From NCBI GenBank assembly GCA_905479965.1, contig CAJQOR010000376.1, positions 1 through 9,066 of the forward strand: DNA of 9,066 bases, written 5' to 3'. A model generated the notes under the pieces. It made no database searches and was not told the origin of the DNA. It saw only the letters and a list, made by a program, of their open reading frames with translations. A program made the translations under genes and the position numbers. Source of the stretch: an uncultured Rhizobiaceae group bacterium. Lineage in GTDB: Bacteria; Pseudomonadota; Alphaproteobacteria; Rhizobiales; Rhizobiaceae. Positions 1 through 6,273 of this stretch are shown here, one piece after another; within the stretch, counting starts at the first letter, position 1, and each line of letters starts with the position of its first letter.

Positions 1-372
1 GTTGATAAAAAAAGAGAAAAAGCTAACGAATCTGAAGTTATGAATATCATTGGTGATGTGTCTGGCAAAGATTGCTTATTGGTCGATGATATTGTGGATT
101 CAGGTGGCACTTTGTGTAATGCTGCGGAAGCAATGCTAGCAAATGGAGCCAATTCAGTGACAGCCTATATTACCCATGGTGTTTTATCAGGTGGTGCGGC
201 GACGAGAATTGCAGATTCAAAACTTCGCGAATTGGTCATCACAGATTCAATTCGTGCAACACCTGAAGTGCAAGCTGCGCCAAATATCAGAGTAATTGAA
301 ACTGCAAGCTTAATTGGTGAAGCGATTAACAGAACATCTGCAGAGAAGTCTGTCTCCAGCCTGTTTGATTAG
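1..372 (+). CDS. prs: Ribose-phosphate pyrophosphokinase (PRPP synthetase), C-terminal part
   Basis: Partial gene: the reading frame is open from the first base of the window, so only the last 123 residues are present. The enzyme makes PRPP from ribose 5-phosphate and ATP in the cytoplasm, feeding purine, pyrimidine, His, Trp and NAD synthesis. Visible family marks are the [11 protein letters not shown] stretch, the PRPP-binding loop [12 protein letters not shown], then [11 protein letters not shown] and ELVITDSI, and the typical end SVSSLFD followed by TAG. No frame break is seen. The next gene starts 7 bases after the stop, so the two may be co-transcribed. A PRPP-using enzyme, apt, lies further along on the opposite strand, but nothing in the sequence links their control. 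Confidence 0.95.
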   Translation, partial: VDKKREKANESEVMNIIGDVSGKDCLLVDDIVDSGGTLCNAAEAMLANGANSVTAYITHGVLSGGAATRIADSKLRELVITDSIRATPEVQAAPNIRVIETASLIGEAINRTSAEKSVSSLFD

Positions 373-374
373 GA
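371..374 (+). promoter_or_regulatory. Ribosome binding site deciding the start of the DUF922-like gene
   Basis: AGGA overlaps the prs stop codon (its first two bases are the AG of TAG) and lies 5 bases before the ATG at 380. This supports 380 over the upstream TTG at 314, which would put an implausible 22-residue extension in front of the signal peptide. Confidence 0.5.
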
Positions 375-379
375 TATGT

Positions 380-1015
380 ATGTGTAGAGCCATAAAATTT
401 AAGCAATTTTATGGACAGCGCTTATTAGCGAGCTTTATCGCTGGTCTGATGACACTCTTCGTCTTGTCTACAACGTCTTCTGCACAAACGAGCTATTCGA
501 CCAAATACAGCACCTTTAATGTTGGTGGTACGAGCGTAGAACAAATCTGGCAAAGTATCCAAAAAAACGGCCCTAGATCAAACTTAGGTATCGGCCATGC
601 AGGCTACACCACGTTTGACTTGGAAAGTCCTGTACGGTTTATCACCAAGAACGGCAAATGCCACATATCAGCGGCTAAGTTCACCATGGTAAGCTCCATA
701 CAATTACCCAAATGGATCGACAACTCAAAATCGCCTGAAAGTGTGCGTATTTTTTGGAATGCACTGTACAGCGATGTCAAACGGCATGAAGAAGACCATG
801 TCCGCATAGCAGAAGACGCAATTACAGAACTGGCAAACTCGGTTAAAAACCTGAAACCACAACGAAATTGCGACGTCATGAACCGCAAAATTTCGCGTCT
901 TGCATCAGCCAATCGACGGCAGCTCAATCGTGCGCAGAATAAGTTCGAACGTTCGGAAATGCGAAGCCAACGCAAGCGTATTGCTGATCTCATTCAAGCA
1001 TATTCACTAAATTAG
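380..1015 (+). CDS. Predicted secreted HExxH zinc protease, DUF922-like
   Basis: A 211-residue protein. I chose the ATG at 380 because AGGA lies 5 bases upstream and because it gives a normal signal peptide: a basic start, a hydrophobic stretch near residues 15-31, and a likely cleavage after TTSSA. The exported part carries GIGHAGYTTFD, a Trp-rich middle and HEEDH at residues 136-140, which fits the HExxH zinc-binding motif of metalloproteases. This arrangement resembles DUF922 (COG5661, predicted secreted Zn-dependent proteases), common in Rhizobiales. The C-terminal 60 residues are rich in Arg, Lys and Gln and probably helical. Two cysteines in the exported part, near residues 94 and 166, could form a disulfide. 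The substrate is unknown and the family is assigned from memory of its pattern, not a search. It sits 7 bases after prs, possibly as a passenger of that transcript. Confidence 0.72.
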   Translation: MCRAIKFKQFYGQRLLASFIAGLMTLFVLSTTSSAQTSYSTKYSTFNVGGTSVEQIWQSIQKNGPRSNLGIGHAGYTTFDLESPVRFITKNGKCHISAAKFTMVSSIQLPKWIDNSKSPESVRIFWNALYSDVKRHEEDHVRIAEDAITELANSVKNLKPQRNCDVMNRKISRLASANRRQLNRAQNKFERSEMRSQRKRIADLIQAYSLN

Positions 1016-1056
1016 CTCTCTAGTCATAGCTTGGGCTATAAAATCAGCACAAAAAC

Positions 1057-1085
1057 TTGCAAGTCATAGCACAATGGTCTAAGAG
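1057..1085 (+). promoter_or_regulatory. Weak candidate promoter for rplY-pth
   Basis: TTGCAA (1057-1062), a 17-base spacer and TAAGAG (1080-1085). The -35 box is fair and the -10 box poor. Its position would start the transcript near 1092, just ahead of the folded leader at 1107-1166. Offered only as the best candidate in this gap. Confidence 0.22.
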
Positions 1086-1106
1086 CTGCTCATCCATGTA
1101 GACACC

Positions 1107-1166
1107 CTTGGAGGCAACGTGGTTTCGGATTTTATATCCGATGTTTAAGCTGCCTATTTGGCCAAG
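1107..1166 (+). ncRNA. Candidate structured 5' leader of rplY
   Basis: Three nested stems fold cleanly. CTTGG (1107-1111) pairs with CCAAG (1162-1166); AGGCA (1112-1116) pairs with TGCCT (1151-1155), leaving a 6-base bulge; and TCGGAT (1125-1130) pairs with ATCCGA (1136-1141) around a 5-base loop. An internal loop of 8 and 9 bases separates the inner two stems. The element ends 38 bases before the rplY start and has no following T run, so it is not a terminator. Ribosomal protein genes are often controlled by such leaders binding their own product, and L25 binds 5S rRNA, so autoregulation is a reasonable guess. I cannot match it to a named family. Confidence 0.42.
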
Positions 1167-1204
1167 CATAAACAACTCCATATATTTAAAGTAAGGAACA
1201 CGCT

Positions 1205-1846
1205 ATGAGCGATACACTCAAAGCTGTTGCGCGCGAACGGGTTGGTAAGGGGTCCGCCCGGGAACTTCGTCGTAACGGTCAAATTCCAGCATCTATTTAC
1301 GGTGATAAACAGTCCCCTGTTTCTATCGCCATTTCACGTAAAGAAACCACAATGCGTATTCACGCAGGTGGCTTCATGACAAACATCCTTTCGATTGATG
1401 TCGATGGTGATAAAATCAACGTTCTTCCAAAAGATTACCAGCTTGATCCTGTTCGTGACTTCGTCATGCACGTTGATTTCTTGCGCGTATCTAAAAACAC
1501 GCAAGTTGTTGTGGAAGTACCTGTGCAGTTTGAAAACGAAGACACATGTGTCGGCATCAAACGCGGCGGTATCTTGAACGTTGTACGTCACACAGTTGAA
1601 GTTGCGTGCCCAGCCAACTCAATTCCAGAAGCACTTGTTGCTGATCTTGCCGAGTTGAACATTGGTGATGCAGTCCACATTTCAGCGATCACATTGCCTG
1701 AAGGTGTTGAGCCAACAATTACTGATCGTGACTTCACAGTTGCAACGATCGCGTCTCCTGGCGGAGCACAAGACGAAGCTGATGATGCAGCCGATGCAGC
1801 AGCAGCTGCTGAAGGTGGCGAAGCAGCAGAAGATACATCAGAATAA
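1205..1846 (+). CDS. rplY: 50S ribosomal protein L25 / general stress protein Ctc
   Basis: A 213-residue protein of the long L25 (TL5/Ctc) type, which binds 5S rRNA in the large ribosomal subunit. The N-terminal 5S-binding domain (about residues 5-93) shows [15 protein letters not shown] and then [12 protein letters not shown] with HVDFLRV, the usual L25 signature. The C-terminal beta domain (about 95-185) includes [27 protein letters not shown] and the [10 protein letters not shown] loop. Residues from about 187 on form an acidic Ala/Glu/Asp-rich tail, common in alphaproteobacterial homologues. The ATG at 1205 follows AAGGA (1193-1197) at good spacing. pth follows after 19 bases, a conserved pairing. 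A candidate folded leader precedes the gene. Confidence 0.96.
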   Translation: MSDTLKAVARERVGKGSARELRRNGQIPASIYGDKQSPVSIAISRKETTMRIHAGGFMTNILSIDVDGDKINVLPKDYQLDPVRDFVMHVDFLRVSKNTQVVVEVPVQFENEDTCVGIKRGGILNVVRHTVEVACPANSIPEALVADLAELNIGDAVHISAITLPEGVEPTITDRDFTVATIASPGGAQDEADDAADAAAAAEGGEAAEDTSE

Positions 1847-1865
1847 GTTGTTTGGGGCTTAGACC

Positions 1866-2606
1866 ATGTTACTCATTGTAGGACTTGGAAATCCCGGCCC
1901 CAAATATCAAAAACACCGGCACAATGTCGGTTTCATGGCGGTTGATGCGATCATCGACCGCCATAATTTTTCCAAATCACAGAACAAATTTAAATCTGAG
2001 GTCTTTGAAGGCAAAATTGCTAGCGAAAAGGTCTTAATTTTAAAACCGCAAACATTTATGAACCTTTCCGGCGAAGCGGTCGGGGAAGCGATGCGGTTTT
2101 ATAAACTTACATGTGATGATGTTATTGTCTTCCACGATGAATTAGATCTAGTTGCTGGCAAAACCCGCATTAAACGCGGTGGCAGTCATGGTGGGCATAA
2201 TGGGCTCAAATCAATTGATGCGCATTGCGGAAAAGAATATCAACGTGTGAGGATTGGTATTGGCCATCCAGGCAACAAAGCGCGGGTTAATTCTCATGTT
2301 CTTGGAGACTTTGCCAAAGTAGATTATGAATGGCTAGACCCGCTACTACAAACGATAGCTGATCACATTGAGTTGCTTGTGCAAGATGATGCAGCAGGTT
2401 TGATGAATAAAATTGCCTTGGCAATCAATCCAAATGGCGAAACGCCGAAGCCCTCAAAATCAAAAGATACATCTAAAAAAACCTCAGGCTCTCAACAGCC
2501 GAAGGCAAAGTCTCATATTCATCAAGCTAGGAAGCCATCGCCGACCACGCAAGCAAGTGGTCCAATGGCTGAAATGCTCAAGAAGCTTCTTGGTGATAAA
2601 AAGTAA
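1866..2606 (+). CDS. pth: Peptidyl-tRNA hydrolase
   Basis: A 246-residue enzyme that cleaves the ester bond of peptidyl-tRNAs dropped from ribosomes, recycling tRNA in the cytoplasm. The start VGLGNPG and all active-site positions are present: N9, catalytic H19 (in HRHNVGF), N66 (in TFMNLSG), D91 (in HDELDL) and N112 (in GHNGL), matching E. coli N10, H20, N68, D93 and N114. The catalytic core ends near residue 190. The remaining roughly 55 residues are a Lys/Ser/Pro/Thr-rich flexible tail ending in a short helix-like MAEMLKKLLG, as in other Rhizobiales Pth proteins. It lies 19 bases after rplY and is probably in the same transcript. A second in-line TAA lies at 2608-2610. Confidence 0.96.
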   Translation: MLLIVGLGNPGPKYQKHRHNVGFMAVDAIIDRHNFSKSQNKFKSEVFEGKIASEKVLILKPQTFMNLSGEAVGEAMRFYKLTCDDVIVFHDELDLVAGKTRIKRGGSHGGHNGLKSIDAHCGKEYQRVRIGIGHPGNKARVNSHVLGDFAKVDYEWLDPLLQTIADHIELLVQDDAAGLMNKIALAINPNGETPKPSKSKDTSKKTSGSQQPKAKSHIHQARKPSPTTQASGPMAEMLKKLLGDKK

Positions 2607-2622
2607 GTAAGAGCTAATCTAC

Positions 2623-3045
2623 CTAGCACTGATGTGAATAGGTAAAGACCAATACATCTGTTGTGATCACACCTGTGGAGACACATTGTCTTGATTTCTC
2701 ACGTGTACCCGTCATGGTAATACGCAACGGATTACGACTTACTGGCCCTTCAACATAGTATTCCAACGGATTACCAACACAGTATTTTGAAAATACGCGC
2801 GAAAGCCCAGAATACCAATCACCATTGTTTTGGCCATTAAAGAGTAATGTACCACGTTGAATTCCAGATTGTCTGAGCGATGATTTTGGATTTTCATATG
2901 AGAACCAACGGTTATTCCCATCCGCCTGCAAACGCATTAATGACCCGTTATGTGTCCAACAGCTATCCGCTAAAACAGATGTCGTCATTATTGCCAACAA
3001 TGAAATAGTATTTATCAAAATTTTCATAGATCCAAATTCGCCCAT
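2623..3045 (-). CDS. Small secreted cysteine-containing protein of unknown function
   Basis: A 140-residue protein (134 if the second ATG at 3027 is used). The first ATG has GCGGA 5 bases upstream; the second has only GGA three bases away but gives a more classical signal peptide, beginning MKILINT. Either way a hydrophobic stretch ends at TSVLA, with the mature protein starting DSCW. The exported part (about 114 residues) has four cysteines (one near its start, two internal, one as the last residue), enough for two disulfides. Phrases such as THNGSLMRL, RWFSYENP, GTLLFNGQNNG, and YSG followed by a Phe-Ser and a Cys recall a family of short conserved proteins annotated only as hypothetical in Rhizobiales. 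I know no function. The gene converges on pth (16 bases apart) and diverges from the FAS1 gene. Confidence 0.72.
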   Translation of the reverse strand: MGEFGSMKILINTISLLAIMTTSVLADSCWTHNGSLMRLQADGNNRWFSYENPKSSLRQSGIQRGTLLFNGQNNGDWYSGLSRVFSKYCVGNPLEYYVEGPVSRNPLRITMTGTREKSRQCVSTGVITTDVLVFTYSHQC

Positions 3046-3112
3046 ATTGTTCCGCTCAATATTTCTATTTTATTTCATAGATTTGCAAAAAACGCAAAAA
3101 TGTTTCTACAAA

Positions 3113-3128
3113 TGCGCAATTTCGCGCA
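3113..3128. repeat. Short inverted repeat between divergent secreted-protein genes
   Basis: TGCGC (3113-3117) and GCGCA (3124-3128) flank a 6-base centre. The repeat lies in the AT-rich 169-base gap between two divergent genes for secreted proteins, where an operator could act on both. It is short enough to be chance. Confidence 0.25.
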
Positions 3129-3146
3129 AAACAATAAATAATCTCA

Positions 3147-3171
3147 GGAAATGATCTGATTAATATTCGTT
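3147..3171 (+). promoter_or_regulatory. Candidate EcfG-type general stress promoter for the FAS1 gene
   Basis: GGAAA (3147-3151), a 16-base spacer and CGTT (3168-3171). The alphaproteobacterial EcfG (SigT/RpoE2-type) consensus is GGAAC with 16-17 bases to CGTT, so there is one mismatch, at the C. The position is right: transcription would begin near 3178, leaving about 37 bases before the ATG with AAAGGA in place. Confidence 0.35.
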
Positions 3172-3214
3172 CGCGTAGCCTTACCCATAACCTCGAACGA
3201 TAAAGGATCACAAA

Positions 3215-3730
3215 ATGAAAACTCTTTTGAAAAAAACTGCAGCTGTTGCTGTTATTGCCCTAAGTGCTACTGCAGCAAACGCTGCAAGCATTGTCGACAT
3301 CGCTGCAAATGACGATCGCTTCACAACCCTTGTTGCTGCTGTTAAAGCAGCCGGTCTTGCAGAAACACTTGCAGGCAAAGGTCACTTTACAGTCTTTGCA
3401 CCAGTTAATGCTGCATTTGATGCGTTACCAGCTGGCACAGTTGAAACACTTTTAAAACCTGAAAACAAAGGTCAATTAACTGACATTTTGTTGTACCATG
3501 TAGACGATCGCAGCTTGGTATCTGGTCAGCTTCCACACGATTCAATTTACATCAAGCCAATTCTTGCAAGCAAACGTCTTTGTGTCACAAAAAGCGGTTC
3601 AGGCGTAACGATCGGTGACAGCACACCACAAACTGCAAACGTTGTGATTGCAGATATCAAAGCCGATAACGGCGTGATCCACGTAATCGATAAAGTGCTA
3701 TTGCCAGGCAAGCGTCCTGCTTGCCACTAA
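3215..3730 (+). CDS. Secreted FAS1 (fasciclin) domain protein
   Basis: A 171-residue exported protein consisting of a signal peptide and one fasciclin domain. The first 23 residues are a textbook signal peptide (KK near the start, a hydrophobic core, cleavage after ANA). The FAS1 fold follows at about 25-164: the H1 motif FTVFAPVNAAFDALP (58-72), the central LLYHV (92-96) and the H2 motif GVIHVIDKVLLP (153-164). FAS1 domains act in adhesion and surface interactions, but the role of single-domain bacterial members is poorly known. Two cysteines (C123 and C170, the latter next to last) could form a disulfide in the periplasm. The start has AAAGGA (3202-3207) 7 bases upstream. It is flanked by its own promoter candidate and a strong terminator, so it is probably transcribed alone. 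Confidence 0.93.
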   Translation: MKTLLKKTAAVAVIALSATAANAASIVDIAANDDRFTTLVAAVKAAGLAETLAGKGHFTVFAPVNAAFDALPAGTVETLLKPENKGQLTDILLYHVDDRSLVSGQLPHDSIYIKPILASKRLCVTKSGSGVTIGDSTPQTANVVIADIKADNGVIHVIDKVLLPGKRPACH

Positions 3731-3743
3731 GCAATAAATTGAT

Positions 3744-3781
3744 ATATCCCTGCCCTGCACAAAGCACGGCGGGGATATTTT
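3744..3781 (+). terminator. Intrinsic terminator after the FAS1 gene
   Basis: ATATCCC pairs with GGGATAT, then T with G, GCC with GGC, one C/C mismatch, and TGC with GCA around an ACAAA loop. This gives about 14 pairs, followed directly by TTTT. It begins 13 bases after the FAS1 stop. Confidence 0.9.
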
Positions 3782-3823
3782 ATCGCTGAACACTAACATT
3801 CAGCCGAATATTTGCTCAAACCC

Positions 3824-3852
3824 TTGACCAAGCGCTGCGTTTCCCTCATAGC
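3824..3852 (+). promoter_or_regulatory. Candidate housekeeping promoter for ychF
   Basis: TTGACC (3824-3829) is preceded by C, giving the CTTGAC favoured in alphaproteobacteria. After 17 bases comes CATAGC (3847-3852), a modest -10 box. It lies downstream of the FAS1 terminator and would give a leader of about 30 bases before the ychF start. Confidence 0.45.
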
Positions 3853-3888
3853 CTGATTATTATTTTCATTACATGAGAGAACGCTTCT

Positions 3889-4992
3889 ATGGGATTTAAA
3901 TGTGGTATTGTTGGTCTACCAAATGTTGGAAAATCAACGCTTTTCAATGCGCTAACACGAACAGCTGCCGCGCAAGCTGCAAACTACCCATTTTGTACGA
4001 TTGAGCCAAACACCGGTGAAGTAGCCGTACCCGACAAGCGTCTCAATCAGCTTGCTGATATTGCAAGTTCGAAAGAAACAATCCCCACTCGAATATCATT
4101 TGTTGATATTGCAGGTCTTGTTCGTGGCGCGTCTAAAGGTGAAGGCCTAGGCAACCAATTCCTTGCCAATATCAGAGAAGTCGATGCCATTGTTCATGTG
4201 CTTCGCTGTTTTGAAGATGATGATATTACCCATGTCGAAGGCAAGATTGACCCTGTCGCGGATGCAGAAACAATCGAAACTGAATTGATGTTATCTGATC
4301 TTGAAAGCCTTGAATCGCGCACCGATAAAATGCGCAAGCGCGCAACGGGTAAAGATAAAGAAGCTCAAGTTCTTTTGCCGATCATGGAAGATGCTCTTAC
4401 TTTACTCAATGATGGCAAGCCTGTACGCCATATGCTTGATGGCATTGCCGACGAAGATTTGCGCATTCTTAAAAGCTTAAACCTTTTGACTTCAAAACCA
4501 GTTTTATACGTCTGTAACGTTGCAGAAGAAGATGCAGGTAAAGGGAACGCTCAATCCGAAGCTGTTGCTAAAATGGCGGAGGAGCAAGGCGCTCACACGG
4601 TGGTCATATCAGCAGCTATTGAAGCTGAAGTTGCACAACTTGATGATGAAGAAGCTGAAATGTTCCTTGAAGAACTGGGATTGGATGAAGCGGGTTTGGA
4701 CCGCCTTATTCGTGCCGGCTATGAACTGTTGGAGCTCATTACTTTCTTCACAGTTGGCCCTAAAGAAGCGCGCGCCTGGACAGTGAGCAAAGGCACGAAG
4801 GCACCAGCATCTGCAGGTGTTATCCACACCGACTTCGAACGCGGCTTTATTCGCGCTCAAACAATTGCTTTTGATGACTATGTAGCGCTTGGCGGTGAAA
4901 CCCCAGCTAAAGAAGCTGGCAAAGCCCGTGATGAGGGCAAAGAATATATTACCCAAGATGGTGATGTTATGCTCTTTAAATTCAACACTTAA
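3889..4992 (+). CDS. ychF: Ribosome-binding ATPase YchF (Obg/OLA1 family)
   Basis: A 367-residue P-loop protein, the normal length for alphaproteobacterial YchF. The nucleotide-binding motifs are in order: G1 GLPNVGKST (residues 9-17), G3 DIAG (73-76), and NVAE (210-213), which replaces the NKxD of true GTPases and gives ATP preference. H115 (in ITHVEGK) matches the hydrolysis-linked histidine H114 of E. coli YchF. An alpha-helical coiled insert spans about 130-190. The C-terminal TGS domain (about 283-366) includes [12 protein letters not shown] and ends [11 protein letters not shown]. The family binds ribosomes and influences stress and translation-initiation behaviour. The ATG at 3889 has only a weak upstream purine run. 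bluB follows after 17 bases and may share its transcript. Confidence 0.97.
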   Translation: MGFKCGIVGLPNVGKSTLFNALTRTAAAQAANYPFCTIEPNTGEVAVPDKRLNQLADIASSKETIPTRISFVDIAGLVRGASKGEGLGNQFLANIREVDAIVHVLRCFEDDDITHVEGKIDPVADAETIETELMLSDLESLESRTDKMRKRATGKDKEAQVLLPIMEDALTLLNDGKPVRHMLDGIADEDLRILKSLNLLTSKPVLYVCNVAEEDAGKGNAQSEAVAKMAEEQGAHTVVISAAIEAEVAQLDDEEAEMFLEELGLDEAGLDRLIRAGYELLELITFFTVGPKEARAWTVSKGTKAPASAGVIHTDFERGFIRAQTIAFDDYVALGGETPAKEAGKARDEGKEYITQDGDVMLFKFNT

Positions 4993-5009
4993 TCGCACTA
5001 GAATGGTCG

Positions 5010-5633
5010 ATGAAGTTTAATCAAAATGATACTGACGCACTCTTAAACCTGTTATCTTGGCGGCGCGATGTCCGCCATTTTAAAACAACGCCGATACCTG
5101 ACGAGAAAATTGAACAGCTTTTAGCTGCCATAGACCTTGCACCTTCGGTTGGTAATAGCCGCCCTTGGCGTTTTGTAAAGATTGAGTGCAATTCTCTTAA
5201 AGAAAAAATTTACGAAAACTTTCAAGAGAGCAATGCGAATGCCGCAGAACTTTATACAGACAAAGAGCTCTTAGATTATAACAATCTTAAATTGGCAGGT
5301 TTGAGGGAAGCACCTATACACTTAGCTGTCTTCACAGATATGGAACCCGACTTGGGTAAAGGTCTTGGCAGACAAACCATGCCAGAGACACTTTTATATT
5401 CAACGGTAATTGCCATTCACAACCTGTGGCTAACGGCTCGAACAATGAATATTGGTGTTGGTTGGGTATCAATCCTCAAGGCAGAAGAACTTAACAAAAC
5501 TCTGGATATTCCAGACAGCTGGCAATTTTCAGGTTACCTTTGTCTAGGCTATCCAAAGTTTGATGCAAAAGAGCCTGAACTACATCAAAAGACTTGGCAA
5601 AAAAATGTCAAAACAACATGGATAGAACGCTAA
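5010..5633 (+). CDS. bluB: 5,6-dimethylbenzimidazole synthase BluB (nitroreductase fold)
   Basis: A 207-residue flavoenzyme of the nitroreductase superfamily. BluB breaks down reduced FMN with oxygen to make dimethylbenzimidazole, the lower ligand of cobalamin. The subgroup pattern is clear: RRDVRHF (18-24), LAPSVGNSRPWRFV (43-56), LAGLREAPIHLAV (95-107), GRQTMPETLLYSTV (120-133), NLWLTAR (138-144), GVGWVSIL (149-156) and YLCLGYP. D20 and S154 fall where Sinorhizobium BluB has its catalytic Asp32 and Ser167. These features separate it from generic nitroreductases, although substrate cannot be proven from sequence. No other cobalamin gene is in the window. It lies 17 bases after ychF without a strong ribosome binding site. 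Its end is two bases from the end of apt on the other strand. Confidence 0.87.
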   Translation: MKFNQNDTDALLNLLSWRRDVRHFKTTPIPDEKIEQLLAAIDLAPSVGNSRPWRFVKIECNSLKEKIYENFQESNANAAELYTDKELLDYNNLKLAGLREAPIHLAVFTDMEPDLGKGLGRQTMPETLLYSTVIAIHNLWLTARTMNIGVGWVSILKAEELNKTLDIPDSWQFSGYLCLGYPKFDAKEPELHQKTWQKNVKTTWIER

Positions 5634-5635
5634 TT

Positions 5636-6178
5636 TTATTCGCCCTCAAACTCGATCAGCGTTCGAACAGGTACGCCGAGCTCTTCAATTTTCTTGCGGC
5701 CACCTAGGTCGGGTAAATCAATCACAAAGCAAGCTGCAACAATGTCAGCGCCTTGCATTTGAAGTAATTTGATACCTGCTTCAGCTGTTCCACCCGTTGC
5801 AATAAGATCATCTACCAAAATGACCTTTTCACCCTCTTGTACGGCATCTGTGTGGATCTCAAGTTCCGCTTCACCATATTCTAAAGCATAACTCATCGTG
5901 ACAGTTTCGTAAGGCAATTTACCCTTCTTACGCAAAGGCAAAAAGCCAGCGGAAAGCTGGTGAGCCATCGCGCCGCCGAAGATAAAGCCGCGCGCATCTA
6001 TACCAACAATTTGGGATATTCCCGCACCAGTAAAAGGATGAACCATTTCATCGACTGAACGTCTAAATGCACTTGGGTTACTCAAAAGCGTTGTGATATC
6101 TCGAAACATAATTCCTTCATGAGGATAATTTGGAATTGTTCTGATCGATTTTTTCAGCTCAGATTGTAGATCACTCAT
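5636..6178 (-). CDS. apt: Adenine phosphoribosyltransferase
   Basis: A 180-residue cytoplasmic purine-salvage enzyme that joins adenine and PRPP to give AMP. It shows [17 protein letters not shown] near the N terminus, [11 protein letters not shown], the flexible [10 protein letters not shown] loop, YALEYG and the PRPP-binding loop [13 protein letters not shown]. The length equals the usual Apt length. I start it at 6178 because a perfect AGGAG lies 6 bases upstream; an alternative TTG at 6196 would put that site inside the coding region. The petABC terminator lies just upstream, so apt needs its own promoter or readthrough; no convincing promoter was seen. apt next to petABC is a recurring alphaproteobacterial arrangement. 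Confidence 0.96.
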   Translation of the reverse strand: MSDLQSELKKSIRTIPNYPHEGIMFRDITTLLSNPSAFRRSVDEMVHPFTGAGISQIVGIDARGFIFGGAMAHQLSAGFLPLRKKGKLPYETVTMSYALEYGEAELEIHTDAVQEGEKVILVDDLIATGGTAEAGIKLLQMQGADIVAACFVIDLPDLGGRKKIEELGVPVRTLIEFEGE

Positions 6179-6184
6179 TGTGTA

Positions 6185-6189
6185 CTCCT
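6185..6189 (-). promoter_or_regulatory. apt: Ribosome binding site that fixes the apt start
   Basis: Read on the minus strand this is AGGAG, 6 bases before the ATG at 6178. It rules against the TTG 18 bases further upstream. Confidence 0.85.
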
Positions 6190-6208
6190 GGCGCAAACGT
6201 CGGGTATT

Positions 6209-6253
6209 AAAAACAAAAACGCCGACTTAATTTTATGAAATCAAGCCGGCGTT
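6209..6253 (-). terminator. Intrinsic terminator of the petABC operon
   Basis: On the minus strand AACGCCG pairs with CGGCGTT (6253-6247 with 6224-6218); after one mismatch a further 3 pairs close a loop. TTTTTGTTTTT follows (6219-6209). It lies about 20 bases after the petC stop and before apt. Confidence 0.85.
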
Positions 6254-6273
6254 CTATGGATTATTATATGAAC

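Noticed and set aside
314..379. Upstream TTG start extending the DUF922-like protein into prs
   Set aside because: It would add 22 residues before a normal signal peptide and overlap prs by 59 bases. The ATG at 380 has its own ribosome binding site.
604..993. 129-residue minus-strand reading frame
   Set aside because: It is antisense to the DUF922-like gene, Arg/Ser-rich, and has no start signal or family pattern. The same reasoning removes 4609-4998 (antisense to ychF) and the frames antisense to petA and petB.
1026..1039. Hairpin ATAGC/GCTAT as a terminator for the DUF922-like gene
   Set aside because: There are only 5 AT-rich pairs and the following bases are A-rich, with no T run.
1016..1204. 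A tRNA or small protein gene in the gap before rplY
   Set aside because: No cloverleaf, T-arm motif or credible ORF was found; the gap is better explained as a promoter plus a folded leader.
6179..6196. Upstream TTG start for apt
   Set aside because: The AGGAG ribosome binding site would lie inside the coding region, and the 180-residue form from 6178 matches normal Apt length.
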